From: Byssothecium circinans
Taxonomy: Eukaryota; Ascomycota; Dothideomycetes; Pleosporales; Massarinaceae
Assembly: GCA_010015675.1 (NCBI GenBank)
Contig: ML976996.1
Coordinates: 724,458 to 753,558 of the forward strand
Direction of reading: 5' to 3'
Length of the DNA stretch: 29,101 nucleotides
A model generated the notes under the pieces. The model worked only from the letters and a program-made list of their open reading frames with translations. It was not told the DNA's origin and ran no database searches. Numbering within the stretch: the stretch's first letter is position 1; each line of letters starts with the position of its first letter. Shown here one piece after another: positions 1-11,163 of this stretch. Both the position numbers and the translations under genes were made by a program.

Positions 1-53
1 GTGTTGCAGTCGTTCAGACCTTTGTTGTTGAGGCATTTTCGCGTTGAAGATGG
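1..53. other. Left-edge segment of normal composition
   Basis: This short stretch has ordinary GC content, unlike the AT-rich DNA that starts at about 114. I see no convincing coding frame in so short a piece. It marks the edge of the RIPped block, or the part of it that mutation spared. Confidence 0.4.
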
Positions 54-114
54 AGTTGGTGTTGCCAAGGAATCGTGAGCGGTTCGATGGTGTGGGCGGT
101 TCGATGGTGGAATA
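54..114 (+). repeat. Left arm of a 61-nt inverted repeat
   Basis: The reverse complement of 913-973 matches this arm over 61 nt. All 13 or so mismatches are transitions, with C or G here and T or A in the other arm. It contains two direct copies of GCGGTTCGATGGTG (79-92 and 96-109) at a 17-bp period. It is GC-rich and looks unmutated, so it preserves the ancestral state of the right arm. It could be a terminal inverted repeat of a small element, or a shared 3' end of two pogo-type copies. Confidence 0.75.
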
Positions 115-912
115 CGTTATACTAAATTTCCTACTTAATAATTAAGGATATTAATATAGTCTTTATTAGCCTACTTAGTATAGGACTACTATACCTAGCG
201 TAATTAAACCTTAAAAAAGGTAATAAGATCCCTTTAAAGATATTATCTACTTATTAGATTTCTACTTAACTCTTAGGGGAGAGATCTTTAGCTAGAGCTT
301 CTCTAAGGCAAATCCTACTATAAGAGTAAAAGCTAAGGTCTATAAAAAAGGGTATTATTCCTATTATAATATTAACTATATTATTAACCTAAAATTTAGT
401 AAGATATAGCTATTTAACCTAGTTATCTTAAGCATAATTAATATAATAGTAGAGATAAGCTTTTAAGTTTTAATTAAAGCACTCTATCTAGCTATTAGTC
501 TAGGGATAGAATACTATAGATAGCTTTTAAGCTATATTAAGGCGTTTAGTAAACCTAGTTTAAAATTAACTAATAAAAGTAGAACTATAGTTAGAAATAA
601 TTATATTTAGAAGCTTATATAGTTTCTAGTATTTAAGAAAGATTTAGCTAAGTTCTAAGGAACTTAGTATCTCTATAAGGTAATATTAATATTACTTAGT
701 AAGCTAGTAGATAATAACTAAAATATTTTAATAAGTTCTCCCTAGGTAGTAATAGGGGGGAAGGTCTTAAATATAATTAATACTAATATCCTACTAGTTA
801 CCTTTAGGAATAGGGAGAGAGTATAGATAACCTTTCTAGCTTTTATAGTTAGGGGTAGTGCGTTTATAGGTAGTATAGGCCTAATAGTAGTATATAATTA
901 TCTTTTATAATA
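115..912. other. AT-rich RIPped DNA between inverted repeats
   Basis: About 800 bp of TA-saturated sequence with no reading frame I can assign in any of the six frames. Stops are dense everywhere. It may be the body of a non-autonomous DNA transposon bounded by the arms at 54-114 and 913-973, or simply old intergenic repeat DNA. Confidence 0.4.
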
Positions 913-973
913 TATTCTACTATTAAACTGCCTACACTATTAAACTGCTTACGATTCCTTAGCAACACTAACT
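913..973 (-). repeat. Right arm of the 61-nt inverted repeat (RIPped)
   Basis: Reverse complement of 54-114 with transition differences only. The 17-bp-period subrepeat is still visible but degraded (GCAGTTTAATAGTG-type units). Its outer end touches the stop codon of the minus-strand pogo relic at 973-975. The third pogo relic near 22,470 keeps only the first part of this sequence after its stop codon and then diverges. Confidence 0.75.
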
Positions 974-1315
974 TACTTAACTGCATCATTATTATCGTCC
1001 GCATCGCTATCTAAAAATATATACTGAGTACTAGCCTCTAACTTAGAAGAACCCTCTTTATTAGCTTGACAAGTTCTCGCGTTATGCCTAGTCTTACCGC
1101 AGTTGCTACAGCGCCAAACACCTAGTTGTCGTGGTTATCACACCTCACTCTTACCCTCTACTCTCGCCCTTTTATAGTTCTAAACTATTCCTAATAGTTT
1201 AGAACTATTCTAGTCTACTATAGGATAATACTCTATAGTACCACCCTTCTAAATATACTTACGCTTGCGTGTTTTACGCTTAGTTATTATCTTAAGTTGC
1301 TTTTCAAGGTCTTTA
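973..1315 (-). pseudogene. Pogo/Fot1-like transposase C-terminus (relic P1, distal part)
   Basis: Read on the minus strand, this gives the C-terminal tail of a fungal pogo-family (DDE_1) transposase. A helical segment (KDLEKQLK) is followed by the basic run KRKTRKRKY, then a CX2CX4HX4C zinc knuckle (RCSNCGKTRHNARTC, about 1067-1114). An acidic tail ending DADDNNDAVK reaches the stop at 973-975. Several in-frame TAG, TGA and TAA codons sit where Gln or Trp would be, as expected from RIP. The frame is cut at 1315 by the P2 insertion and resumes at 3457. Family assignment rests on the order helix, basic run, zinc knuckle and acidic tail, recalled from fungal pogo proteins rather than from a search. 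Confidence 0.8.
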
Positions 1316-1360
1316 ACGTATTGGTTTAGTACTTGGCGGGGTTTAGCAAATAGTGTACCC
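1316..1360 (+). repeat. P2 left terminal inverted repeat (45 bp)
   Basis: Begins ACGTATTGGTTTAGTACTTG and ends with the GTGTACCC block at 1353-1360. It matches the reverse complement of 3410-3454 with 6 mismatches, all transitions. This fits two arms that were once identical and were mutated independently by RIP. Confidence 0.92.
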
Positions 1361-1401
1361 CCGTATTTCCACCTAATCCTTCACCTACCTACAACTTAGC
1401 C

Positions 1402-3298
1402 AATATAGATCCAATTAACAAGGCAATTAAAGAAATCGAATTGCGTAGACTAGGAGAAGAATACTCGTATCAAAAAAATAGCGAAAAAATATAGTGTACT
1501 AGATACTACATTAAGGAGGATACACTAGGGCAAAAACCTACTAATAAAAGAGTAATAACTCTAATAGTAAAAGCTTACCCCTTAACAAGAACTAGAGCTT
1601 ATAAGCTATATAGAAAAGCTTATAGCCTATTATCTACCACCTATAAGGGAGATGCTATAGAATTTTACTTTATTAATTGCTTAAACTAACGGCGAATAAC
1701 TAGTAGGAAAAAGCTAGGTTACCTAATTTATTAACTATTATAATGTTAAAATTACCCCCTATTAGGCTACTAGAATGGATCGCGCGCGCTACTAAGCTAA
1801 TTTAGGGGCTAAATACGAGTAATTCTTTTAACTTCTACTAGAGAAAATAGAGGAGTACAATATAGAGCCTCGTCATACGTACAATATAGATGAGAAGGGC
1901 TTCCTTATAGGAGTAATTAGAAGAAGCAAAAGGATCTTTAGCAAAGCTATGTAGGACCGTAGGGAAGTAAAATCAGCCCTCTAAGATAGTAATAGAGAGT
2001 AGATAACTATCCTAGCTTACGTCTATGCTAATAGAACTGCGTTGCTACTAGGGCTACTATTTATAGCTGCTAATAACGCTCTCTAATCAGCCTAGGTAGA
2101 GAATATTAAGGCTAGGAAGTATAAGGTTTTTGTTACTACTTCTCCTAATAGATAGACTAGTAATAATATAGGCCTTGCGTAGCTTAAGTAGATCTTTAAT
2201 TAGTATATAAAAGTGAAAGCTTATTAAGCCTACTAATTACTAATCCTAGATAGCTATAGGTCTTATATAACTATAGACTTTATTAACTACTATAACTATA
2301 ATTAAATTCTCCTCATGATCTTTCCTCCTTATTTAACGCATATGCTGTAGCTCTTTAATATAGTACTCTTTAAGCCTCTCTTATTAGCCTACTTAAAAGC
2401 TCTTACTACCTACCTCTATAAGGCCTAGGGACTACTCTTAGTAAAGAAAGGAGACTTCTTTTCTCTCTTCTAAGAGGCCTAGACTACCTCCTTTAAAAAG
2501 GAAATAATTCTAAAGTCCTTTAAGGCTACTAGTATATAGCCCTATAACTCTACTATAATCCTCTAAAGGTTTATTAAATTAATGCTAAAGCTATAGGATT
2601 TAAGAGAGAGCTCTACCTTAGTACTTAGCAGCAAGGATTAGCTTAAAATTAAGACCCTTGTGCGTAAGGCTATAAGGGATAAAGGTAGTAAGGAGGTATA
2701 GAAGCTAAAGCGTTCTCTTTACTATATCTTTATTTAAAATAACATACTCTACGATAAGGTATAAGGCCTAACAAAAGCCCTACAAGTTAAGAAGAAGCAT
2801 TAGAAGAAGATTAAGCCTCTAGACCTATAGCAACGCAAAGAGTACTATAGTAGAGCAGTTTTCTAGTCCCTAAGGAAGCTAAGGGAGGCTAGAGTACGTT
2901 TAGCTATTAAGGATTAAGAAAAAGAGGAGTAATAACTTAAGAAGGCTTATAAGAAGGTAGAATAGGCCTCAGCTAAGCTACGTAAGCTACAAGAGAAGGA
3001 AGAAAGAGAAAGGTTAAGAGCTAAGAAGAAGGAGGAAAAGGAGAGGATTATAGTAAAGAAAGAGGCTAAGAAATAACGCAAGATTCAGGAGAAAGAAAAC
3101 TCTAAAAAGGCTACATAAACTTCCTAAAAGGGAAAGAGGAAGGCCTTAAAGCCTGCTACAGCGCTAAAATAGAAGAAAAAATAACGTGTAGTAGTTGCTA
3201 AGGATAAGGGGGATAAAGATAGTATAATAGCGCATAATCTAGCACCTATAACTATAACGCGCCATAGCCGTAACATTAAACTTCTAGCGAAATTCTAA
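1402..3298 (+). pseudogene. Pogo/Fot1-like transposase of P2 (DDE_1), degenerate
   Basis: The N-terminal helix-turn-helix reads NIDPINKAIKEIE, then EEYSYQKIAKKYSV after a one-base shift in the A-run near 1473. A CENP-B-like HTH follows (QELELISYIEKL, about 1580-1625). The DDE core has YNIDEKGFLIG with the first Asp at 1889-1891 and LILDSYRSY with the second at 2249-2251. In the block IFPPYLTHML then LFNIVLFKPL the third acidic residue is Asn at 2357-2359 (expected GAT to AAT). The C-terminus (about 2800-3240) is very rich in Lys, Glu and Arg, with coiled-coil-like runs. Dozens of in-frame TAA and TAG codons replace Gln or Trp. The last stop is 3296-3298. No functional product is possible. Confidence 0.88.
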
Positions 3299-3409
3299 TA
3301 GCGTATCTTTTTTATAGCAATTTATATAGTAATTAAATAAATTATTAGAATATTCTAGCTATTATAGATAGCTTAGTAATAAGGTGTTATAAACTATGTA
3401 ATTTAGTTA

Positions 3410-3454
3410 GGGTACGCTATTTACTAAACCCTACTAAGTACTAAACTAACACGT
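3410..3454 (-). repeat. P2 right terminal inverted repeat (45 bp)
   Basis: Partner of 1316-1360, ending at 3454 directly before the TA duplication. Every difference from the left arm is a transition. Confidence 0.92.
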
Positions 3455-3456
3455 TA

Positions 3457-3661
3457 ATACGCGACTTTATAAGCGTAGTACTATGTAGCACTAACTTAGC
3501 ACCTTTAATAAGCTACGAAAGCCTACCCTACGCTATCCGTAGTGATCAAGTAATAGAATCACGTATAAACTTTAACTAAGAGCTAAATTTGCGTGTATTA
3601 CTTAGAGTCCTTGATAGCTATAGCGTCTCTAGTAGTAGGGGTCCTAGCAAGGTACGTATAC
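3457..3661 (-). pseudogene. Pogo/Fot1-like transposase (relic P1, proximal part)
   Basis: Continuation of the P1 minus-strand frame upstream of the P2 insertion. It reads SRTLSNTRKFSS, then LKFIRDSITS, then LIKGAKLVLHSTTLIKSRI, joining KDLEKQLK at 1315 in the same frame. This is the linker and helical region between the DDE core and the zinc knuckle in fungal pogo transposases. Stops are RIP-type (TAG and TGA). The frame is cut at 3661 by retrotransposon copy A. The catalytic part of P1 is not found beyond copy A, so it was lost or moved. Confidence 0.8.
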
Positions 3662-4149
3662 TATTATGAATAGAAAGGATATAGGGTATCTAGAGCTAGA
3701 TAATGCAGCGTAGGAGGTATTAAGCCTAGAGGATAGCGATATAATAATGCGTAGGGTAGGTTTACGTTAGTAGGTTAGGTAACGTGCTTAATGTGCTACG
3801 TGCTAAGAGGACGTAGTAGATGTAGCACTTGCTACTTAGTCTAATACATATGCTACGGACATAGTAGATGTAGCAGATGTAGCAGACAAAGTAGGATAAA
3901 ATAAAGAGCTAGTATAAAGACTAGATAGGTTTCCTTTATCTTTTAGTTTTTAGTTCTTTATAGTTAACTCTCTATAGTTTATCTCTTACCTAGATTAATA
4001 CTTAGTTATTCTATAGTTAGTTATAGAATTAGTTACTTTTATATATTTACCTCTTAAACTACTAAAGTATACTACCTAATGTATATACTATACACTAACC
4101 AACCTCCCCTCACACGGATTAGGACTAGCAAGTATACCCCTTAGTAACA
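3662..4149 (+). repeat. 5' LTR of copy A (488 bp)
   Basis: Matches 10676-11163 on the same strand and the two LTRs of copy B on the other strand. It contains three tandem 9-bp units of the type ACGTAGTAG/ATGTAGCAG near 3856-3884. The boundary was fixed by comparison with copy B, whose perfect target duplication defines the LTR ends. Confidence 0.93.
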
Positions 4150-4319
4150 CTTTAACTACCTATAAGTTTAAGAACCTAAACGTACGTAATAGTAGCTCCT
4201 ACTACCCTACGTGCTACTAGTAGCAGTATTAGTACACCTGCTTTAAGTCTAGCATTAGTGATAGCTAATCAGGCCAGCTAGATACAGTAATAGGCTGAAT
4301 AGATTAATAGGTTAATATA

Positions 4320-5140
4320 GGCGATTGCTTAACTCTAGGCTAAGGATACTATACCTTATAGAAAGATTGCAGCGTTAGAAAAGTATGATAGAGGATAAGA
4401 TAGCTTAAAGCTATTCCTTACTAACATAGATTTATACTATTGGTTCAACTCCATAATAAGGGAACAAGATAAGATCCTCGCGGCCAGTATGCACCTAAAG
4501 GATAGGGCAGCTACCTAGATGCAACCCTTTATAGATAACTATCTTATAAATAAGATAAAGTATTATAAAGATAATATAAAGACTATCTTTAAAAGCTAGA
4601 TAGCATTTAAGGAAGAGATTTAGAAGGTGTTTAGAGAACTTGACGAAGAGACCTAGGCAGAATAAAAGATATCTCGGATCTGGCAGGAGAAGTTAGTCGC
4701 AAAGTATATAATAGAGTTTAAGCAGCTATAGTTAAAAATTAATTAGGATAATACGCTATTACGCATAGCCTTCTATAATAGGCTAAAGGAAATAGTTAAG
4801 GATAGCATAATCTACCACGATAAGCTAGAAGATCTATAAAATATAATTAACCTAGCTACCTAAATTAATAACTAGCTCTATAAACAAGCGCTATAGAAGA
4901 AATAATAGGACACGATAATTATTCCTAACTCTAGAAGATATAGAAAGCTAAAGACACTACAATATAACTATGATGGTGATATAGTAATAATAGATAAAGT
5001 CTAATAGAAAAAGCAATTTAATAAGGGTAAGAGAAGATAGCTAGATAGCCTAACCTATGAATAACGCTAGGAACGTTTTAAGAAGAAAGCATGTCTCTAA
5101 TATAGTAAAATAGGATACTTCTATAGAGACTACCTAAAGA
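4320..5140 (+). pseudogene. Gag of copy A, with degraded zinc knuckle
   Basis: Translation shows a Ty3-type Gag (capsid) domain: ALEKYDRG, LKLFLTNIDLYYWFN, ILAASMHLKDRAAT, then FRELDEET and LVAKYIIEFKQL. Near 5092-5133 is a nucleocapsid CCHC knuckle in which the second Cys, the His and the last Cys all read as Tyr (CL-stop-YSKIGYFYRDY). TGC/TGT to TAT/TAC and CAC to TAC are typical RIP outcomes. Many TAG and TAA stops replace Gln or Trp. Gag would package the element RNA in virus-like particles. Confidence 0.85.
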
Positions 5141-6540
5141 ACTAAGGATAAGCTAGTAAGCTTAGGGTAATCAAGATAAAAATAATTAAGTTTAAGGTAA
5201 CAGGGCTTAAGGAGGATAAATTAAAGGAACTATAATAACAGCCTACTCCTTGCCTACCTCTAGAATAAGATTAGATAATAGAGTTATCTAACTACGATGA
5301 TATAGAGCCTATCTTAGCCTAGATAATAAGCTCTAATGTTAAGCATAAAATAACCTGCCCCCTAAACTAGATAGATAACCATAAGGTCCTTTAATGGCTC
5401 AAAGATAATCTATGCTAGATGTGTGGAGACAATACATACAAGGGAGAAATATACACTTAAGACACGTTAGTGCGCGGGGGACATGCTAATAAAGTAGTAG
5501 CAGCAGCGATAAAGGAGTAAGGCCCATAGGTGAAGGTATAATAAATTAAGGTTAATAATAAATATAATAAAGTTAAATAGTATAATTACATAAGAGAGCA
5601 CTATATCACTTACCTATAGGAGAGGTAGAGTATATAACACACGCCTAGATAACCCTCTTACGCCCTTCTCCTAGAAAAGGATTACTTAGAAGATAACTAC
5701 TATATACACTACTTTAAATATTAGTAGAAATAGCATGAACGCCTAGGATAGAGTAGGTGCTATAATAGGCTCTACTAACTACACTAGCTAAGCAAGCACG
5801 TTATAGGGTACTAGCTAGCTAGGAGACTAGATAGTAAAATATTAGTATATAAAAGTAATACATATCTATACTAATACCCTATAGGATATCCTAAGAATTA
5901 TAATTATAAGGAACTTAAGTAGAACTAGTGTAAAGCACTACTAGGATATATATTCTACCTCCTCTTAAAGGAAGAAGCTGCATAGGCTTAGTATAGAGCT
6001 AACTATAAGCTATTACCTCCTTCTAAGTGCCTAGTAACTGTGTGTAAATACTATAAATTCCTAATACTTTTTAACAAAACTAAGGAAGACGCCTTTAGAC
6101 GGAAAATAGCACTTATATAGCAAGTATAGCAAACGTTACTAGAGACGTAACACTAGCTATAAGGCTATCTAGAGGATAGGGTAGCTAGAGATAATATCTC
6201 GTATACTTAGACTATAAGACGCCTACCTAGAGCTATTAAGAAGGAAAATTATAATAATTTATCCTATAAATAGTGCTTTAATAACTTATATTAAGCATAC
6301 CTCTTAAAGAAACTTAGGAAGGGTTTCTCGTAATAAAATAACCTAGAGATAGAGCATGAATACCTATTATAGATAGCGTGTTATAATAATAGCTATCTAA
6401 CACACCTATCTAATAAGTAAGGATTAAGTTAGTTTTTAAAGAAACTTAGAGGGTTAAAAAACTAGGATGCTACTAGGGATAGAGTTACGCTAGTAAGAGC
6501 ATTCCTATAATAACCCTATATAACATATAACACCTAGATC
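5141..6540 (+). pseudogene. Gag-pol linker region of copy A
   Basis: This 1.4-kb stretch still has family-like frames interrupted mainly by RIP-type stops. Examples are DNYYIHYFKY, RCYNRLY near 5755, YPIGYPKN near 5880 and LLPPSKCLVTVCKYYKFLI near 6010. Many fungal Ty3 elements carry a Cys/His-rich segment before the protease, and I think this is the same, but no domain can be named with confidence. Copy B carries the equivalent at about 16,690-18,080 on the minus strand. Confidence 0.5.
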
Positions 6541-9500
6541 TACCTATTTATTAATTAAAAGTAGAGGTGCATATATATAGACGCAGGCTTACAGCACTAG
6601 TAGATAGTAGAGCTATATAGATAATTATCTCCTTATAAGTAGTTAAGAAATATAATATACCTTATTAAGATAAGGAACGCCTAATATAAGTAGTATTAGC
6701 TAATAATAGACTAATGTTCTATAGTAATAGATTCTTAAGGTTAGAAACCTAAGAAGTGTTATTCTACGTACTTAGAATTAAAGACATGACATCCCTTAAC
6801 ATTATAGATCTTAGTAAAGAAGATATGTTAATTAGTTATAATTAGCTTAGGAAGCATAATCCTGCTATTAATTAGTAAAAAGGCATGATGTTTAGCTAAG
6901 AACTAGCGCGTAAGGTTACTAGAATATGCTATAGAAGATTAAGCCTAGCAATCTAGAGCTTATCTAGTTAGATTAGATAAATTAGTAAGATATTACCTTA
7001 TAAGATTAAGAAGATCTATAAGAAGGACTCTTCATAAATAGGAGTTATTTAGATATAGAGAGTTACGCCTATAAAGGATAAGCCCTAACTAATAATACTA
7101 CTAGAATATAAGGAGTTTTAAGACCTATTTAAAGAAATAGAGGAAACTATATTACTAGATTACTAGGATTAAGATTACGAGATTTACCTAAAGGAAGGCG
7201 TAAAGCTGCGCCTAGGACTAATATATCTACTTACGCTAGACTAGTAGTTAGAACTATAAGAATATATTAAGAAGAACTTAAAGTAAGGATATATATAAGA
7301 AAGTATAAGCTTAATAGCTTTACTAATTCTCTTTATCTTAAAGAAGAATAGAAAGCTATAACTCTATATAGATTATAGATAGCTTAACTACGTTATAAGG
7401 AAGAACTATTACCCTCTCCTTTTAATCTAAGAGCTTATAGACTACCTCTAAAGAATTAAGTAAATTATAAAATTTAATGTATAAAATAAATTCTATTAAA
7501 TATGGATAGCTAAGGGCTTTAAATAGCTAACTACCTTTAAAACTTATTATAGATTATATAAGTATATAGTTATACCCTTTAGACTAATAAACGCACCTAT
7601 AATATTTTAAGTACTTATTAATAGAGTACTTTATAAATACTTAGACGTTTTTATAACTACGTATCTAGATAATATATTAGTGTATACCTTAGGAACGATT
7701 AAGGATTATATAAAACACGTTAAGAAAGTACTTAAGAAGCTTAGGGAGTATTAATTACCCTTATAGCTAGAGAAATATAAATTCTACGTTATAGAGATAG
7801 ACTACTTAGGATTTATTATCTTAAAAGAAGGTATCACTATAGACCTAAAGAAAGTTAAGGCTATATAAGATATAAAAGCGCCTAAAATAGTTAAAAACGT
7901 GTAATCCTTTTTAGGATTCATAAACTTCTATTAAAAGTTTATTTAAAAATACTTAAAAACCATAGCGCTTCTTATAGAGATTACTAAGAAAGAAAAAGGA
8001 TTCTATTAAGGATAGGAATAGTAGAAGGCTTTTAAGAAGCTTAAGGAATTATTCTTATTAGCCCCTATATTATAGATACATAACCTAGAGTGACTACTGT
8101 AAGTAGAAATAGATGTATTAGACTACGCATTAGGAGTAATACTCTTATAATAAGGTAATAATAAGAAGTAGAAACTAGTGTTCTACTACTTATAAAAGTT
8201 TATAAGTGTAGAGCTTAACTACGACGTTTATAATAAGGAACTGCTAGCAATAGTAGATGCCTTTAAATAATAGTAAGCCTAGTTAGTTAGCGCTAAATAT
8301 TAGGTAGAGGTACATTTAGATTACTAGAACCTAATAAGTTTTATAATAACTAAGAAACTTAACTAATAATAGGTTAGATAAGCTAAGTTAATAGTAGATT
8401 ATAACTTTAAAGTATACTATTACCTAGGATTACTAAATAGAGTAGTAGACGCTCTTAGCTAAAGATCTAACCTTTATAAAATAGATAGACCTATTACGTA
8501 TAATGTAGTCCTATAGAAGGACTATAATAAAAGTATAAGCTATAATTAACCCTAATTAACTAAGGTAGCTAGGATTAATTACTAGGGACTAGAAGTATAT
8601 AAATTTATAGACTATAATTATTTAACCCTAGGATAAAGGGTAGAATACAATCTAATTAAACATCTTAAGGCAAGGCTACCCTAGGATAAAGAATAATAGA
8701 TAATACTACGCGAAGCTTTTACGCTAACCCTAATATGAAAGCTACATAAGTCTAAAGAATATAGACACCCTAGGATTAATAAAATAGTTTAATAGATTTT
8801 AAATAAGTACTTAATCCCTAATGTATAAAAAATAGTTTAGAATATAATAGGCAACTATTTAGCCTATACTAAGAATAAGCCTAAGAGATATAAATCCTAT
8901 AGATTACTCTAACTACTAGAATCACCCGCACGCCTATAGATTAGCGTTATAATGGACTTTATTATAAAGCTCCTAAAATTATTAGAACCTAGATTAGTAC
9001 GGCTATGCAACTTAATATTAGTAATTGTTAACTAATTAACTAAAGTATTAATATTTATACTAATAGAAGAAATAGTTATAGCTAAAGAAATAGCTTACAA
9101 AGTAACTAAAATACTTATTAGTTAATATAGTGTACTAGAATAGTTTATTACTAATTATAGAATACTATTTACCTCTAAGTACTAGAGTACGTTCTTAGTA
9201 AAGCTTAGAGTTAATAAGAAGCTTTTAACTAGCTTTTACCTATAGATAGATAGTTAGATGGAATGAATAAACTAGACACTAAAACAGTATCTAAGGATGT
9301 ACGCTAATAAGCTATAAGATAACTAGGTTGAACTCCTACTAATAGTATAATTAGCCTATAATAGCATAAGGTCCTTAATAATAGGATACTTACTATACTA
9401 CGTAAATTATAGATATAAGCCTACTACTTATTAGGATGTAAAGGACGTTAAAAGTCTTTTAGCTAGAGCTAATAATAAGGCATAACTTCTTTATAAATTA

Positions 9501-9960
9501 TATAATAAATTAAGCTAATAAATTACTTAAAGGAACTTTATAATAGCTAGATTAGTAAATAAGAAAAGGCTTAAAGGACTAACTTTTAAAAAGGGAGATA
9601 AAGTTTTCTTATTATAAAAAAATTTAAAAACTAAATGGCTATGCGATAAACTAGATAACCTCTAAATAGGACTATTTTAGATCTTAGAGGCTAAGGGACC
9701 TATCACGTTTAGACTAAAGCTCCCTAAAGGTATATATATATACCTTATCTTTTATAAATCCCTCTTTAGACTAGCACTACTAGACGCTAAAGTTAAGACA
9801 TAGATTAAGCTTAAAGATAAAGACTATAAAGTTAAAAAAATTAAGGACCTATAAAAGTTTAAGCGTTAGTAGAAGTACTTAGTTAAGTAAAAGGACTAGC
9901 TAGATAGCTAAAATACCTAGGAACTAATATAGAATCTTATAGGCTATAAGGATTTAGTAA
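6541..9960 (+). pseudogene. Pol of copy A: PR-RT-RNase H-IN-chromodomain, degenerate
   Basis: Protease end: EDMLISYN then LRKHNPAIN (about 6820-6880), the usual protease to RT junction. RT: LQLYIDYRQLN near 7370, then IPFRLINAPIIF and VLINRVLYKYLDVFITTYLD. The active site is YLDN instead of YLDD (7662-7673). RT ends with YLGFIILKEGITIDLKKVKAI and SFLGFINFY. RNase H: VEIDVLDYALGVILL and ELNYDVYNKELLAIVDAFK (about 8105-8270). Integrase: HKSKEYRHPRI, MDFIIKLLK near 8952 and LILVIVN-stop-LTKVLIFI. Chromodomain: KYLVK-stop-KD-stop-LDS (about 9870-9906), the marker of chromoviruses. RIP-type stops run throughout, so nothing functional is encoded. Confidence 0.88.
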
Positions 9961-9984
9961 GGGATTATTACTAATAGTATCTAA

Positions 9985-10520
9985 AGGCAGTAATTCTAAG
10001 TCTACTAGAAAAGTAGAAAAGTTAAAAGATAAAGAAGAATTAGAAAAAGAAGGAAGATTAGCCTATAGCTAGCCTAAGTTAGTTAGTAATTTAGATTATA
10101 GTAGTAAAGGAACTTTAGTAGCACCTATATAAGATTCCCTAGTAGGGCCCTTTTAAATACCTATCTTTTTCTTAAGAGCTTCTAGCTTAGTAATAGATAC
10201 TTTTTTATCTATAAATAGCTCCTACTCCTTATTAGTAGTTAAGTCTAACTAATCCTCTAGATTTAACTTTTAATAGTTAAGTTTAACCTTACATCACTTA
10301 ACTTTCTAGAGCTTATAATAAAGCTATTAATACTTTTAAGTAAGGGTAGTAAACTCTTTTTTAGAAGGAAAGAGAGAATACTTTACATAGTTACCCTCTA
10401 GTAATAGAAGATAATAGAGGCTTTTCTTATAATAGTAATAACATAGTTTTTCTATAATATAGTCTATAGCTTAAATTTAGGTAAAGTAAGATTATTTATA
10501 GTTAGTTAATAAAACCTTAG
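9985..10520 (-). pseudogene. Possible antisense frame downstream of pol, copy A
   Basis: On the minus strand between the chromodomain and the 3' LTR, one frame reads KYSLFPSKKEFTTLT, then LDLTTNKE, LFIDKKVSITKLEALKKKIG and GPTRESYIGATKVPLLL. Its stops are all of types RIP can create from Gln, Trp or Arg codons. Copy B keeps the same frame, with a 21-bp length difference (7 codons) at the A junction 10386/10387. The predicted protein would be Lys/Leu/Glu-rich and possibly coiled coil. Caution: RIPped DNA generates such stops in any frame, so this is not proven coding. It could be 3' untranslated sequence. Confidence 0.35.
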
Positions 10521-10661
10521 GTATAGTTAGGTAAAAAATTATAAAACATCTAAAGAAGATATAATCTTATAGTTAATAGGGGAGATAGGTACTTTTTATA
10601 TTAGCTATAAGTAGAAGTAGCGTAGCTACTAGACCTCTTTAGTTATTAGGACAATAACCCT

Positions 10662-10672
10662 AAAGAGGGGGA
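10662..10672 (+). promoter_or_regulatory. Polypurine tract of copy A
   Basis: AAAGAGGGGGA lies three bases upstream of the 3' LTR start at 10676, the expected place for the plus-strand DNA primer in LTR retrotransposon replication. The same tract is kept in copy B at 12536-12546. Confidence 0.75.
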
Positions 10673-10675
10673 TAA

Positions 10676-11163
10676 TATTATAAATAAAAAGGATATAGGG
10701 TATCTAAAGCTAGATAATGTAGCATAAGAGGTATTAAGCCTAGAGGATAGTAATATAATAATGCATAAGGTAGGTTTATATTAATAGGTTAGGTAACATG
10801 CTTAGTATACTACGTACTAAGAGGACGTAGTAGACGTAGCACTTACTATTTAGTCTAATACGTGTGCTATAGATATAGCAGACGTAGTAGACGTAGCAGA
10901 TAAAGTAGAATAAAATAAAGAGCTAGTATAAAGACTAGATAGGTTTCTTTTATCTTTTAGTTTCTAGTTCTTTATAGTTAACTCTCTATAGTTTATCTTT
11001 TACCTAGATTAATACTTAGTTATTCTATAGTTAGTTATAGAATTAGTTGCTTTCATATATTTACCTTTTAAACTACTAAAGCATACTACCTAACGTATAT
11101 ACTATATACTAACTAACCTTCCCTTATATAGATTAGGACTAGTAAGTATACCCCTTAGTAATA
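10676..11163 (+). repeat. 3' LTR of copy A (488 bp)
   Basis: Same length as the 5' LTR and aligned with it end to end. Differences are mainly C/T and G/A. It has three 9-bp tandem units near 10871-10897. It ends TAATA at 11159-11163. Confidence 0.93.

Larger units (their letters stand above)
1316..3454 (+). mobile_element. Complete pogo/Fot1-like DNA transposon (P2), RIP-inactivated
   Basis: A 2,139-bp element bounded by 45-bp terminal inverted repeats and flanked by TA on both sides (1314-1315 and 3455-3456), the target duplication used by Tc1/mariner/pogo elements. It carries one transposase relic in plus orientation. It sits inside relic P1: removing the element plus one TA rejoins the P1 minus-strand frame without a shift. 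The boundaries are therefore supported by the repeats, by the TA duplication and by the host frame. Confidence 0.9.
3662..11163 (+). mobile_element. Ty3/gypsy chromovirus, copy A (7,502 bp)
   Basis: Full-length LTR retrotransposon with two 488-bp LTRs. The order is gag, zinc knuckle, protease, RT, RNase H, integrase, chromodomain, polypurine tract, 3' LTR. LTR ends are TATTA...TAACA or TAATA, fitting an ancestral TGTTA...TAACA with RIP at the terminal G or C. The 5-bp flanks do not match (TATAC at 3657-3661 versus CTAGG at 11164-11168), unlike copy B. Copy A may have recombined with another copy or lost flanking DNA. All reading frames are destroyed. Confidence 0.92.

Noticed and set aside
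54..973. Firm call of a 920-bp MITE
   Set aside because: The right arm overlaps the pogo 3' end and no target duplication is visible, so a simple MITE cannot be asserted.
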